From Marivivens sp. (GTDB lineage: Bacteria; Pseudomonadota; Alphaproteobacteria; Rhodobacterales; Rhodobacteraceae), in assembly GCA_024642115.1 (NCBI GenBank), contig JAHEBU010000001.1:62001-126000 (forward strand): a stretch of DNA of 64,000 nt, in the 5' to 3' direction. This document shows positions 18,777 to 27,289 of the stretch, piece by piece. Each line of letters opens with the position of its first letter. The first letter of the stretch is position 1. The translations under genes were made by a program, and so were the position numbers. The notes under the pieces are model-generated. The model was not told the DNA's origin and made no database searches. It saw only the letters and a program-made list of their open reading frames with translations.

Positions 18777-20735
18777 ATGGCCGAAGACCTGTTGTCCGGC
18801 AGCGGACCCGACGAATACAACGCCTCCTCCATCGAGGTTCTCGAAGGGCTGGAACCCGTCCGCAAACGCCCCGGCATGTATATCGGCGGCACCGACGAAC
18901 GGGCGCTGCACCATCTCGTGGCCGAGGTGCTGGACAACTCGATGGACGAGGCCGTCGCGGGCCACGCCACGCGGATCGAGGTCGAACTGCACGACGATTA
19001 TTCGATCACCATCCGCGACAACGGGCGGGGCATCCCGATCGATCCGCACCCCAAATTCAAGGACAAATCCGCGCTCGAGGTGATCATGTGCACCCTGCAC
19101 GCGGGCGGCAAATTCGGCGGCAATGCCTATCAGACATCGGGCGGCCTGCACGGGGTCGGCGCCTCGGTCGTCAATGCGCTGTCGGACTCCATGACCGTCC
19201 AGGTGGCCAAGAACAAGGAACTCTACGAACAGAACTTTGCCCGGGGCATCCCCCAAGGGCCGCTCAAACACCTTGGCCCCACGCAGAACCGGCGCGGCAC
19301 CACCACCACCTTTCACCCCGACGAACAGATATTCGGGCACCACCGGTTCAAACCTGCGCGGCTGTTCAAATCCATCCGGTCCAAAGGGTACCTCTTTTCC
19401 GGCGTCGAAATCCGCTGGAAATCGGCCATCGACGACGGAGAGACGCCAACCGAGGCGGTGTTCCACTTTCCGGGCGGGCTGGCCGATTACCTGAACGAAA
19501 CCTTGGGCAAATCAACCACCTACGCCGACAAACCCTTTGCCGGCACCGTCGATTTCACCGAAAAATTCGGGCTGCCGGGCAAGGTCGAATGGGCGATCAA
19601 CTGGACCCCCGTGCGCGACGGGTTCATCCAGTCCTACTGCAACACTGTCCCCACGCCCGAAGGCGGCACGCACGAGGCCGGGTTCTGGTCGGCCATCCTG
19701 CGGGGCATCCGTGCCTATGGCGATCTGGTCAAGAACCGCAAGGCCGACCAGATCACCCGCGACGACCTGCTGACGGGGGGCTGCGCGCTCGTCTCCTGCT
19801 TCATCCGCGAACCCGAATTCGTGGGGCAGACCAAGGACCGGCTGGCCACCGCCGACGCCCAGCGGCTGGTGGAAAACGCCGTGCGCGACCATTTCGACAA
19901 CTGGCTGGCCGCCGATACCAAATCCGCCGGGGCCATCCTCGATTTCCTTGTCCTGCGGGCCGAAGAACGGCTGCGGCGCAAGCAGGAAAAGGAAACCCAG
20001 CGCAAGACGGCGACCAAGAAACTGCGCCTGCCCGGCAAACTGACCGACTGTTCGGCCAAATCGCGCGAAAACACCGAACTGTTCATCGTCGAAGGCGATT
20101 CTGCGGGCGGGTCGGCCAAGGCCGCGCGCAACCGCGAAACCCAGGCGCTGCTCCCGCTCAAGGGGAAAATCCTCAACGTCCTTGGGGCGGCGTCGGGCAA
20201 ACTGACCACCAACCAAGAGATTTCGGACCTGTGCGAGGCGATGGGGGTCCGCATGGGCACCAAATTCGTCCTCGACGACCTGCGCTATGACAAGATCATC
20301 ATCATGACCGACGCCGACGTGGACGGGGCGCATATCGCCTCGCTCCTCATGACGTTCTTCTTCACCCAGATGCGGCCCCTGATCGACCACGGGCACCTCT
20401 ATCTGGCCTGCCCGCCGCTCTACCGACTGACCCAAGGGGCGAAACGGCTTTATGTGGCCGACGACGCCGAAAAGGCGCTCTGGATGGACAAGGGTCTGGG
20501 CGGCAAGGGCAAGATCGACGTGCAACGGTTCAAGGGTCTGGGCGAGATGGACGCCAAGGACCTCAAAGACACCACCATGAACCCCGAAACCCGCAAACTC
20601 ATCCGCGTGACGCTCCACGACGACATGCCGGGCGAAACCGACGATCTGGTCGAACGGTTGATGGGGAAAAAGCCGGAACTGCGGTATCAGTATATCCAGG
20701 AAAACGCGCGGTTCGTGGAGGAGTTGGATGTTTGA
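18777..20735 (+). CDS. parE: DNA topoisomerase IV subunit B
   Basis: This is the ATPase subunit of topoisomerase IV, which unlinks daughter chromosomes together with ParC. The GHKL ATPase domain is at the N-terminus (EVLDNSMDEAVAG, DNGRGIP, TSGGLHGVGASVVNAL). The TOPRIM domain follows (EGDSAGGSAKAARNRETQA, then MTDADVDGAHI), and the C-terminal tail is short. At 652 residues it has the ParE length; GyrB is usually longer. An AT-rich broken gene begins ten bases after its stop. Confidence 0.95.
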   Translation: MAEDLLSGSGPDEYNASSIEVLEGLEPVRKRPGMYIGGTDERALHHLVAEVLDNSMDEAVAGHATRIEVELHDDYSITIRDNGRGIPIDPHPKFKDKSALEVIMCTLHAGGKFGGNAYQTSGGLHGVGASVVNALSDSMTVQVAKNKELYEQNFARGIPQGPLKHLGPTQNRRGTTTTFHPDEQIFGHHRFKPARLFKSIRSKGYLFSGVEIRWKSAIDDGETPTEAVFHFPGGLADYLNETLGKSTTYADKPFAGTVDFTEKFGLPGKVEWAINWTPVRDGFIQSYCNTVPTPEGGTHEAGFWSAILRGIRAYGDLVKNRKADQITRDDLLTGGCALVSCFIREPEFVGQTKDRLATADAQRLVENAVRDHFDNWLAADTKSAGAILDFLVLRAEERLRRKQEKETQRKTATKKLRLPGKLTDCSAKSRENTELFIVEGDSAGGSAKAARNRETQALLPLKGKILNVLGAASGKLTTNQEISDLCEAMGVRMGTKFVLDDLRYDKIIIMTDADVDGAHIASLLMTFFFTQMRPLIDHGHLYLACPPLYRLTQGAKRLYVADDAEKALWMDKGLGGKGKIDVQRFKGLGEMDAKDLKDTTMNPETRKLIRVTLHDDMPGETDDLVERLMGKKPELRYQYIQENARFVEELDV

Positions 20736-20744
20736 GGGGACATT

Positions 20745-21389
20745 ATGGTAAAAACTATCCAAGGCCGGTCAACCGGCGAATTTCATCTTCCAGCCATTCG
20801 CATGTCCTCTCAAGATTTCCTTATATTTTTGCGGAAGTTTTCGAGTAACCGCAAAATAGAGATTGTTACAGGCAACTGTGAAGGCAGTCAGAGGATCATA
20901 CTGTAAACTACTGAAGAAGTTGAATCTCATGAATACATTCTAGGTAACGAATTCGAGCTAAATATTGACGAGGTATCTATAACGTTCAATAGATTTAGAA
21001 ATAAAATTTCCTTCCTTGAAAAAGATAGAGGCCTCGCAGAAGGCATATGGGCCTACCTTATTCAATTTAAAGACTGGATAGGCCTTACCTATCATCCTTT
21101 TTTGTACCTTCTAATTGGATCTATTATTTCAATCTATGTGAACAAGAGATTTCAGATTGTCGGCTTTGATGCAGTGATGTCAAATTTAGAAATTATGTCT
21201 TTGCTCGTCATCCCAAGCCTATTCCTTTATCGGAAATTATGGGGACTACGAGTAATCTACTCTGTTCGAGATAATTTCTTGAAACGAAATAAGGATAAGA
21301 TTGTTGTTTCTGTTGTGACTGCCATAGTCATAGCAGGCCTAAGTTATGGCTGGAATGCTCTGAACGCATTATTGGCAAGCAAGCCGTAG
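20745..21389 (+). pseudogene. AT-rich membrane-protein gene with one in-frame TAA
   Basis: One reading frame runs from ATG at 20745 to TAG at 21389 with a single interruption, a TAA at 20904-20906 after 53 codons. Reading through it gives 214 residues: a soluble N-terminal part (MVKTIQGRSTGEFHLPA...), a charged middle (EFELNIDEVSITFNRFRN), and two or three membrane segments (YLLIGSIISIYV, LLVIPSLFLY, VVSVVTAIVIAGLSYGW). Base composition is unlike its neighbours; the 60 bases from 20941 hold only 19 G or C. This suggests foreign origin followed by decay, or a sequencing error or true readthrough. A GTGCGC/GCGCAC stem overlaps the final stop. I do not recognise the family. Confidence 0.75.
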
Positions 21390-21542
21390 TGCGCGCTTTT
21401 GTTGCGCACCAAACCAAACTACCCCACGACCGACGGCCCATAAATACCCACGCTATCGTGCGCCGTTGAACTGTCCCGGCCGGATGAACCCCGCCCTACG
21501 GCTCTCACCGCGCCCATAGGTCGGGGCTTCACCCTAACTCCC

Positions 21543-21611
21543 GTAGGGTGGGTGCAACCCACCATCCACCCGACCTCGCACCCCGTCCCCGGTAGGTTTC
21601 ACCCACCCTAC
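21543..21611. repeat. GTAGGGTGGGTG inverted repeat, left of the GFA remnant
   Basis: Twelve-base arms GTAGGGTGGGTG (21543-21554) and CACCCACCCTAC (21600-21611) face each other. The left arm is extended by CAACCCACC, so it is itself palindromic. It is a sequence variant of the GGTGGGTT outer element found elsewhere in the window. Confidence 0.8.
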
Positions 21612-21622
21612 CCAAAGGACCC

Positions 21623-21841
21623 CTGCCCATTCCCACACATACCGGAGGATGCCTCTGCGGCGCGGTCCGCTTTGCCGCCACCGGCGACCCAACCCGTGTT
21701 GGCCTCTGCCATTGCATGGACTGCCGCAAGGTTCATGGCGCGCAGTTCCACGCCTCGGTCCTCTTTCCGGCGGAGGGCGTCACGATCACCGGGGAAATCA
21801 CCGCCTAAAAGGGGCCGTGCTTCCTGACCCGCCTGCGGTCC
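21623..21841 (+). pseudogene. Remnant of a GFA-family (glutathione-dependent formaldehyde-activating-like) gene
   Basis: The frame reads IPTHTGGCLCGAVRFAATG, then LCHCMDCRKVHGAQFHASVLFPAEGVTITGEITA. This is the zinc-binding N-terminal half of the GFA/CENP-V fold (CxCG and CxxC motifs). It is broken by TAA at 21806. A frame change is needed to see the next zinc motif (PACG), and the gene ends at the edge of the next repeat, so the C-terminal half is lost. The start seems decayed too: AAAGGA is followed by CTG where an ATG would be expected. Confidence 0.8.
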
Positions 21842-21944
21842 GTGGGGTGGGTGCAACCCACCATCCACCCCACCATGATCCATCCCCGGTGGGTTTCACC
21901 CACCCTACCGCTCGGCTCGGCCCGTAGGGTGGGTGCAACCCACC
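21842..21944. repeat. GGGTGGGTG palindromic repeats, right of the GFA remnant
   Basis: There are three elements: GTGGGGTGGGTGCAACCCACC at 21842, its inverted partner GGTGGGTTTCACCCACCCTAC at 21888, and GTAGGGTGGGTGCAACCCACC at 21924. They cut off the 3' end of the GFA remnant. The rest of the stretch to 22013 is AT-rich and holds no gene that I can see. Confidence 0.8.
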
Positions 21945-22013
21945 GTTCACAAACGATTAACGAATTTTCCCAACAAAATCAGCATCAAAATGCCCGTTCA
22001 TGTTTGAACACCC

Positions 22014-23069
22014 TCACGACCCCACATCGCCCGGGGCCACGGCGGTCGCTTTCAGGATCGCAAAAACCTCTTGCCCGACCGCTAGCCCCATCCCCTCGGC
22101 CGACCGCCGGGTGACCCGCGCCAGCAGCCGCGCCTGCCCGGCTGCCAGCCCCACCGCCACCCCCGGCCCATCCCCCATCCGTAGCCCCGTGACCCTGACC
22201 GGAAGGACGTTGAGGGCCGAAATCCCCTCGGGCCGCTGGGTCGCCAAAATCACGTCCTGCGCTGAAATCCGGACCCGCGTAGACGACCCCAGCACCCCCA
22301 ACCGCCCCGGCAGGACCAGCCTGCCGCCGTCGAACGCGACCGTCGTGAGGTCCGAAGTAACGTCATAGAGCGCGATCCGCCCCGAAATGACTGCCCCCGC
22401 CTCGCGAACCCCCATCAGCGGGACCGACGCCGGGTCGGCCAACACGTCCGCCACCGGCCCGCAGGCCGTGACCCGCCCGCCGTCGATCAGGACCAGTGTG
22501 GTCGCCAGCCGGGCCACCTCGGACACATCGTGGGTGACGTATAAAATCGGGATGCCCACCGCATCGCGCAGCCGTTCCAGATAGACGAGGATCTCGGCCT
22601 TTCTCGGCCCATCCAGCGCCGCGAGCGGTTCATCCATCAACAGCAGGCGCGGCCCGGACATGAGAGCGCGGCCCAGCGCCACCCTCTGCTTTTCCCCGCC
22701 CGACAGGCTGCCGGGGCGGCGGTTTAGCAGGTCGCGCAGGCCCAGCAGGTCGATCACCTTGTCCGCGTCGTGACGGCCTCCATAAGCCAGATTGCGGGCG
22801 ACGCTGAGGTGCGGAAACAGCCGCGCGTCCTGAAAGACATATCCGATCCGCCGCCGATGGACCGGCACGCTGATCCGGTTGTCCAGCAGGACGGTCCCGT
22901 CCACCTCGACCCGCCCCTGATCGGGCCGCAGCAGCCCCGCGACGGAGTTGACGATGGTCGTCTTGCCCGACCCCGACCGCCCGAACAGGGCCGTCACGCC
23001 AGCGGGGGCGGTGAAATCCACGTCGAGCGTGAAGCCTTCGAAGGCGTGCCGCAGCCGGACCGAAATCAT
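22014..23069 (-). CDS. modC: Molybdate ABC transporter ATP-binding protein
   Basis: This is the ATPase of the molybdate importer. The ABC motifs are complete: Walker A GRSGSGKTT, signature LSGGEKQR, and Walker B LLLMDEPLAALD with the H-loop YVTHD. The C-terminal third (about residues 280-350) is a TOBE/MOP-like molybdate-binding domain, which distinguishes ModC from other importers. At 351 residues it is full length. The ATG overlaps the modB stop in an ATGA. No modE gene lies nearby. Confidence 0.93.
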   Translation of the reverse strand: MISVRLRHAFEGFTLDVDFTAPAGVTALFGRSGSGKTTIVNSVAGLLRPDQGRVEVDGTVLLDNRISVPVHRRRIGYVFQDARLFPHLSVARNLAYGGRHDADKVIDLLGLRDLLNRRPGSLSGGEKQRVALGRALMSGPRLLLMDEPLAALDGPRKAEILVYLERLRDAVGIPILYVTHDVSEVARLATTLVLIDGGRVTACGPVADVLADPASVPLMGVREAGAVISGRIALYDVTSDLTTVAFDGGRLVLPGRLGVLGSSTRVRISAQDVILATQRPEGISALNVLPVRVTGLRMGDGPGVAVGLAAGQARLLARVTRRSAEGMGLAVGQEVFAILKATAVAPGDVGS

Positions 23070-23749
23070 CGCCGCACCCGCCGCGCGAGCCATTCCGACA
23101 GGATCAGCGCCCCTGCCGCAATCCCCACCGACACCAGCGCCAGCCGCAGCGCAAGCGGTTGCGCCCCCGGCACGTCCAGCAGGCTGTTGATCGCCAGGGG
23201 GATCGTCTGGGTCTGGCCCGGAATGTTGCTCACAAAGGTGATCGTGGCGCCAAATTCGCCCATCGCCTTGGCAAAACCGATGATCGCCCCACCGATGATC
23301 GCGGGCCAGATCAGCGGCAGCGTGACCGTTCCAAACACCCGCAGACGCCCGGCCCCGAGGGTCGCCGCCGCCTGTTCAAGCTTGGGATCGACCGCATCCA
23401 CCCCCAGCCGGATCGCCCGAACCAGCAGCGGAAAGGCCATGACCCCAGCGGCCAAAGCCGCCCCTGTCCAGCGAAAGGCAAAAACCAGCCCCAGCGCCTG
23501 TTCCAACGCTGCCCCCACTGGCCCGCGCCGCCCGAAGGCCAATAGCAGGAAATAGCCCGTCACGACCGGGGGCAGGATCAGCGGCAAATGCACAAGAATG
23601 TTCAACGCCTGCCGTCCCCAGAACCGCCCCCGCGACAGGGTCAGCGCACAGACCACGGCCAAGGGAAGGCTGCACAAAGTCGCCCAAAGCGACACGATAA
23701 CCGAAAGCCGCACCGCCTGCCATTCTGCCGGGCCGAGGAAATCGGTCAT
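23066..23749 (-). CDS. modB: Molybdate ABC transporter permease
   Basis: This is the inner-membrane channel subunit. The 227 residues form about five hydrophobic segments with the EAA-type loop for ModC contact (AAATLGAGRLRVFGTVTLPLIWPAI). It begins MTDFLGPAEWQAVRLS and overlaps modA upstream and modC downstream, each by an ATGA, so the three proteins are made from one message in equal register. Confidence 0.94.
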   Translation of the reverse strand: MTDFLGPAEWQAVRLSVIVSLWATLCSLPLAVVCALTLSRGRFWGRQALNILVHLPLILPPVVTGYFLLLAFGRRGPVGAALEQALGLVFAFRWTGAALAAGVMAFPLLVRAIRLGVDAVDPKLEQAAATLGAGRLRVFGTVTLPLIWPAIIGGAIIGFAKAMGEFGATITFVSNIPGQTQTIPLAINSLLDVPGAQPLALRLALVSVGIAAGALILSEWLARRVRR

Positions 23750-24483
23750 GGGGCGGTGAACCCGGCGGCAGCAAAGATCAACCGGGCCGTCGTAGTGTAG
23801 AGATAGGTCATGAAATCGGCGGCGACCGGGCTGGTAGCCCCGGTCAGGATTGCGGCGGGATAGATGATCGGATCGTGTGTTTCCGATGGAAACATGGCCA
23901 CCATATCGACCTTGGGCTCGGCCCGCGCATCCGTCGCATAGACCACCCCAAAGGGCGCCTCGCCCAGAGCGACGAGCGCGAGCGCGCCCCGAACATTGTC
24001 GGCCTGCGCGACGTTCGGGGACACCACATCCCACAGCCCCAGCGCGGTCAGCGCCTGTTTGCCGTAGATGCCCGCAGGCACGCTGTCCACGCCCGCCATC
24101 GCCAGTTTGCCCATCCCCAGCACGGCGGGCAATTGTGCCAGTTCGATTGGGCTGGCCGGAGCCGGGGCCACAAGGACGAGAGTATTTCCAAGGACATCGG
24201 AGCGTGTTTCGTCGCGCAGCAACCCCTTGGCGGACAGGTCGTCCATCCAGTCTTCGCTGGCGGCAAAAAAGATGTCGGCGGGCGCCCCTTCGGCGATTTG
24301 TCGGGCCAGGGTCGACGTTGCGGCGTAGGCGATGGTCACGGTGTTGCCTGTCGCCTGTTCCCAGTCCGCCGCAACGATGTCGAGGCTTTCCTTGAGGCTG
24401 GCCGCCGCAAAGACCGTGACGGTGTCGGCCTGCGCGCTGACCGCGCCAAAGGCCAAGAACGCGGTCATGACGAAGTTGCGCAA
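23746..24483 (-). CDS. modA: Molybdate-binding periplasmic protein
   Basis: This is the periplasmic receptor that hands molybdate to ModBC. A signal peptide (MRNFVMTAFLAFGAVSAQA) precedes VTVFAAASLKESLD, the classic ModA start. At 245 residues it is normal. The best start is TTG at 24483, eight bases after GGAG. The next in-frame ATG is 15 bases inside and would shorten the positively charged end of the signal peptide. The 66-base upstream gap shows no recognisable ModE site or molybdenum-cofactor riboswitch. Confidence 0.93.
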   Translation of the reverse strand: MRNFVMTAFLAFGAVSAQADTVTVFAAASLKESLDIVAADWEQATGNTVTIAYAATSTLARQIAEGAPADIFFAASEDWMDDLSAKGLLRDETRSDVLGNTLVLVAPAPASPIELAQLPAVLGMGKLAMAGVDSVPAGIYGKQALTALGLWDVVSPNVAQADNVRGALALVALGEAPFGVVYATDARAEPKVDMVAMFPSETHDPIIYPAAILTGATSPVAADFMTYLYTTTARLIFAAAGFTAP

Positions 24484-24549
24484 GGTGAGGTCTCCAGCGG
24501 ATCAGGGTGCGCGTCCACATCACCCCGCAGGGCGCAAGATGGCAAGCCC

Positions 24550-25680
24550 CTAGACCCAGACGCGCAAACGCTCGGCGATTTCGGTGACGCGGGAACGGAC
24601 TTCCGCGCCGATGGCCCCGGTGCGGCGGGCGTCGCGCAGGGTGGTGACCCAAGGGTCGGGCGGCAGACGGGGCCGGCCGCCCCGCGTTTCCCAAACCAGC
24701 GCCCGCAGCACCTGTTCAGCGGCATTTGGCAGGCGGTCGGGGATTTCGGCCCCGGCAAGCGTGGCCCAGACCCCAGTCCAGAGGCGGCCCACCGACCACG
24801 GGTTATAGCCCCCCCCGCCCAGAACCAGTGTGCGCGGGGCGATCCCGTTGAGCGCTGCGACGATGGACCAATGCGCGTTATTGGAGAGCGCAAGCCGCGA
24901 CTGCGGGTCCTCGGCCACCGCATCCGCCCCGCATTGCAGCACCACCGCATCGGGCCGAAAGGCCGTGACCAGCGGCAGGATGACCGCATCGCGCACAAGT
25001 GCCATGTCGTCGTCATGGCTGCCTGCAGGCAGCGGCAGGTTATGCACCTGTCCCACCCCCCGGTCGGTGATCGCCCCGGTGCGCGGCCAGCGGTTTTCCT
25101 CGTGCGTCGAGATCAGCAGGGTGTCGGGGTCACCCGCAAAGGCATGTTCGACCCCGTCGGGGTGATGCGCGTCGATGTCCACATAGGCGATTTTGGTCGC
25201 CCCGTTCCGCCGCAGCGACTGGATCGCAAACACCGGATCGTTCAGGTAGCAGAACCCATTCGCCCGGTCGGGCATCCCGTGATGGGTGCCGCCGCCGGGG
25301 GCGTAGATGACCCCGCCCTTGGCCAGCAATTCGCCCGCCAGCAGAACCGCCCCTGCCCCCGTTGCCGGACGACGAAACATCTCGGCAAAGATCGGATTGG
25401 AGGGGGTGCCGATGTGGTGCCGGGTGCGCACCTCGTCGCTGACCGCCTGCGCGGTCTCGGCCGCCTGCAAAGCCGCCACATAGTCGGGCGTGTGAAATCC
25501 GTGCAGGGCGGCCGCTTTGGCGCGGGGGCTGGTGATGAACTGGTCGGCCGGAAGCCAGCCCAGCGCCCGACTTAGGTCCATCACGGTCGAAACGCGGGGC
25601 ACCCGCAGCGGATGCCAAGGCCCATAAGTGGAACCGCGATAGATGTCCGAGCCGATGAATCGGGGCTTAGCTGGCGCCAA
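24550..25680 (-). CDS. Histone deacetylase-family / acetoin-utilisation-type deacetylase
   Basis: This 376-residue protein has the HDAC/AcuC fold. Zinc and active-site motifs are visible: GGGTHHG (paired histidines), YVDIDAHHPDGVE (Asp and His ligands), and LGGGGYN near the end. Bacterial members deacetylate small molecules, polyamines or acyl-lysines, and the substrate here is unknown. No ATG gives the conserved start FIGSDIYRGSTYGPWHP. The best start is TTG at 25680, preceded by GAGG and overlapping the end of the glutathione peroxidase gene by 14 bases, so the two are probably coupled. Confidence 0.85.
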   Translation of the reverse strand: MAPAKPRFIGSDIYRGSTYGPWHPLRVPRVSTVMDLSRALGWLPADQFITSPRAKAAALHGFHTPDYVAALQAAETAQAVSDEVRTRHHIGTPSNPIFAEMFRRPATGAGAVLLAGELLAKGGVIYAPGGGTHHGMPDRANGFCYLNDPVFAIQSLRRNGATKIAYVDIDAHHPDGVEHAFAGDPDTLLISTHEENRWPRTGAITDRGVGQVHNLPLPAGSHDDDMALVRDAVILPLVTAFRPDAVVLQCGADAVAEDPQSRLALSNNAHWSIVAALNGIAPRTLVLGGGGYNPWSVGRLWTGVWATLAGAEIPDRLPNAAEQVLRALVWETRGGRPRLPPDPWVTTLRDARRTGAIGAEVRSRVTEIAERLRVWV

Positions 25681-26197
25681 GGGCCGCCTCGACCGCCTGG
25701 GTGATCTGTGGGCCAGTGGGGTTGGGCATCGACCCCCAATGGCCCAGAACCTGCCCGTCCGCACCGATCAGAACCTTGTTGAAGTTCCAGTTGGGAACGA
25801 ATCCGGTCTCGGCCTCGACCCATTTGTAGAACGGGTCGGCATCAGGGCCTTTGACATGTGTGATCTCGGTCATCGGCAGGGTCAGGTTGAAGTTGGCGTC
25901 GCAGAATTCCTTGACCGCGCCTTCGCTTGCCAGTTCCTGTTTGAAATCGTCCGACGGGATCGCCAGAACCACCAGCCCCCGGTCCTTGTAGGTATCATAA
26001 AGTGCCTGCAAGTCGTTGTATTGGGGCGTGAATCCGCACAGCGACGCCGTGTTGGCCACCAGCACGGGATGACCCGCATATGCGCTCATGTCGATGGTCC
26101 CGCCGTCGATCGACGGAAAGCGGAAATCGCTGGCCTGACCCGCATGGGCGGCCATCGGAAGGGCCACGGCCAGCAGGGCTGCACAAACTTTCATCAT
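25667..26197 (-). CDS. Secreted glutathione peroxidase-family protein
   Basis: This thiol peroxidase has an N-terminal signal peptide (MMKVCAALLAVALPMAAHA), so it acts in the periplasm. The catalytic residues of the family are present: Cys in NTASLCGFTPQY, Gln in SDDFKQE and Trp in PNWNFNK. The length of 176 residues matches the family plus a leader. The start is chosen at ATGATG after an AAAGGACC ribosome-binding stretch. Lacking a glutathione-binding signature, it may use thioredoxin-like donors. It overlaps the downstream deacetylase-family gene. Confidence 0.87.
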   Translation of the reverse strand: MMKVCAALLAVALPMAAHAGQASDFRFPSIDGGTIDMSAYAGHPVLVANTASLCGFTPQYNDLQALYDTYKDRGLVVLAIPSDDFKQELASEGAVKEFCDANFNLTLPMTEITHVKGPDADPFYKWVEAETGFVPNWNFNKVLIGADGQVLGHWGSMPNPTGPQITQAVEAALGAS

Positions 26198-26303
26198 CCT
26201 TGGTCCTTTCTCTTGCCCCGCCCGCGCGGGTGCTGTTTTGGTGAAGACGATACGACTGCATCGCCCGCTCGCCCCATAGATAGTCTTCTGATCCGCTTTG
26301 GCC

Positions 26304-26777
26304 ATGTCCATGCAAACGCCCACCCAGCTTCCTATCCGACTGCGGCCCGGCGGCAAGACCGACGTGCGCACGCAGTTTGCGGCGCTGTGTTACCGGGTGG
26401 TGCTGGACCAGACGCAGGTTTGCCTGGTTACCAGCCGGGGGACCGGCCGCTGGATCCTGCCCAAAGGCTGGCCGATGCACAAACAGACTCCGGCCGAGGC
26501 GGCCGCGACCGAAGCCTGGGAAGAGGCCGGCCTGACCGGCGAGGCGATCGACCGCTGTCTGGGCGTCTATTCCTATATCAAGCCACTCGACCGCACCCGG
26601 ACTCCCGTTATCGCGCTGGTCTATCCGGTGCAGGTGACCGCCGTTCACACCGACTGGCCCGAACAGCACCAGCGGCGGCGCAAGTGGTTTACGCTCGACA
26701 AGGCCGCCCGCAAGGTGGACGAACCCGAGTTGCGGCAGATCGTGGCAACCTTCGATCCGCGGATTCTGGGTCGCTAG
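26304..26777 (+). CDS. Nudix hydrolase with variant Nudix box
   Basis: This protein of about 157 residues begins (ATG at 26304, or the next ATG six bases on) with a poor ribosome-binding site. WILPKGWPMHKQTPAEAAATEAWEEAGL follows the Nudix pattern and keeps the catalytic EExG, but it has Gln for the first Glu and Thr for the Arg. The WxLPKG lead-in recalls the diphosphoinositol/diadenosine polyphosphate subgroup. It is divergent from the glutathione peroxidase gene across about 100 bases. Confidence 0.8.
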   Translation: MSMQTPTQLPIRLRPGGKTDVRTQFAALCYRVVLDQTQVCLVTSRGTGRWILPKGWPMHKQTPAEAAATEAWEEAGLTGEAIDRCLGVYSYIKPLDRTRTPVIALVYPVQVTAVHTDWPEQHQRRRKWFTLDKAARKVDEPELRQIVATFDPRILGR

Positions 26778-26852
26778 TTTCTGGGCCGTTAACCCTTTGC
26801 CAAACCGCTGTCTGCGATTATGTAACAAACTGAAACCAATCGCAGGCATCCG

Positions 26853-27266
26853 ATGATCCGCTATTCGCTCAAATGCGCCAAGGACCACAGCTTTGACAGC
26901 TGGTTCGCAAGTTCGGCAGCGTTCGAGGCGCTGGCAAAGTCGGGACACCTTGCCTGCGCCGTCTGTGGCGTCGCGGATGTGACCAAGACGCTGATGGCAC
27001 CCGCAGTCTCCGCCGAGGCCGACCGCCCGCTCTCTGCCCCCGGCAGCGCCGCCGAACAGGCGCTGGCCGATCTGCGCCGCAAGGTCGAGGAAAACTCGGA
27101 ATACGTGGGGTTGAGCTTTGCCGCACAGGCCCGCGCCATGCACGATGGCGACGCCCCTGCCCGGTCGATCTATGGCGAGGCGCGGATAGATGAAGCGCGC
27201 GCGCTGATCGAGGATGGTGTGCCCGTGGGCCCGCTGCCCTTTGCCCCGCGCAAACGCGCCAACTGA
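26853..27266 (+). CDS. DUF1178 family protein
   Basis: This 137-residue cytosolic protein of unknown function begins MIRYSLKCAKDHSFDSWF, with a further CAVCG pair making a zinc-ribbon-like N-terminus. A C-terminal helix-rich part carries the family's ending (YGEARIDEARALIEDGVPVGPLPFAPRKRAN). It is conserved in alphaproteobacteria without an assigned role. The SDR gene follows after 23 bases on the same strand, so the two are probably co-transcribed. Confidence 0.9.
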   Translation: MIRYSLKCAKDHSFDSWFASSAAFEALAKSGHLACAVCGVADVTKTLMAPAVSAEADRPLSAPGSAAEQALADLRRKVEENSEYVGLSFAAQARAMHDGDAPARSIYGEARIDEARALIEDGVPVGPLPFAPRKRAN

Positions 27267-27289
27267 CCCCAATCTGAAAGGCTGACCCC

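Noticed and set aside
21102-21389. A separate 95-residue membrane gene starting at TTG 21102
   Set aside because: The same frame is open upstream back to the TAA at 20904 and, beyond it, to an ATG at 20745, so it is more likely the 3' part of one broken gene.
24484-24549. ModE operator or molybdenum-cofactor riboswitch before modA
   Set aside because: The 66-base gap is too short for the riboswitch, and no clear dyad was seen.
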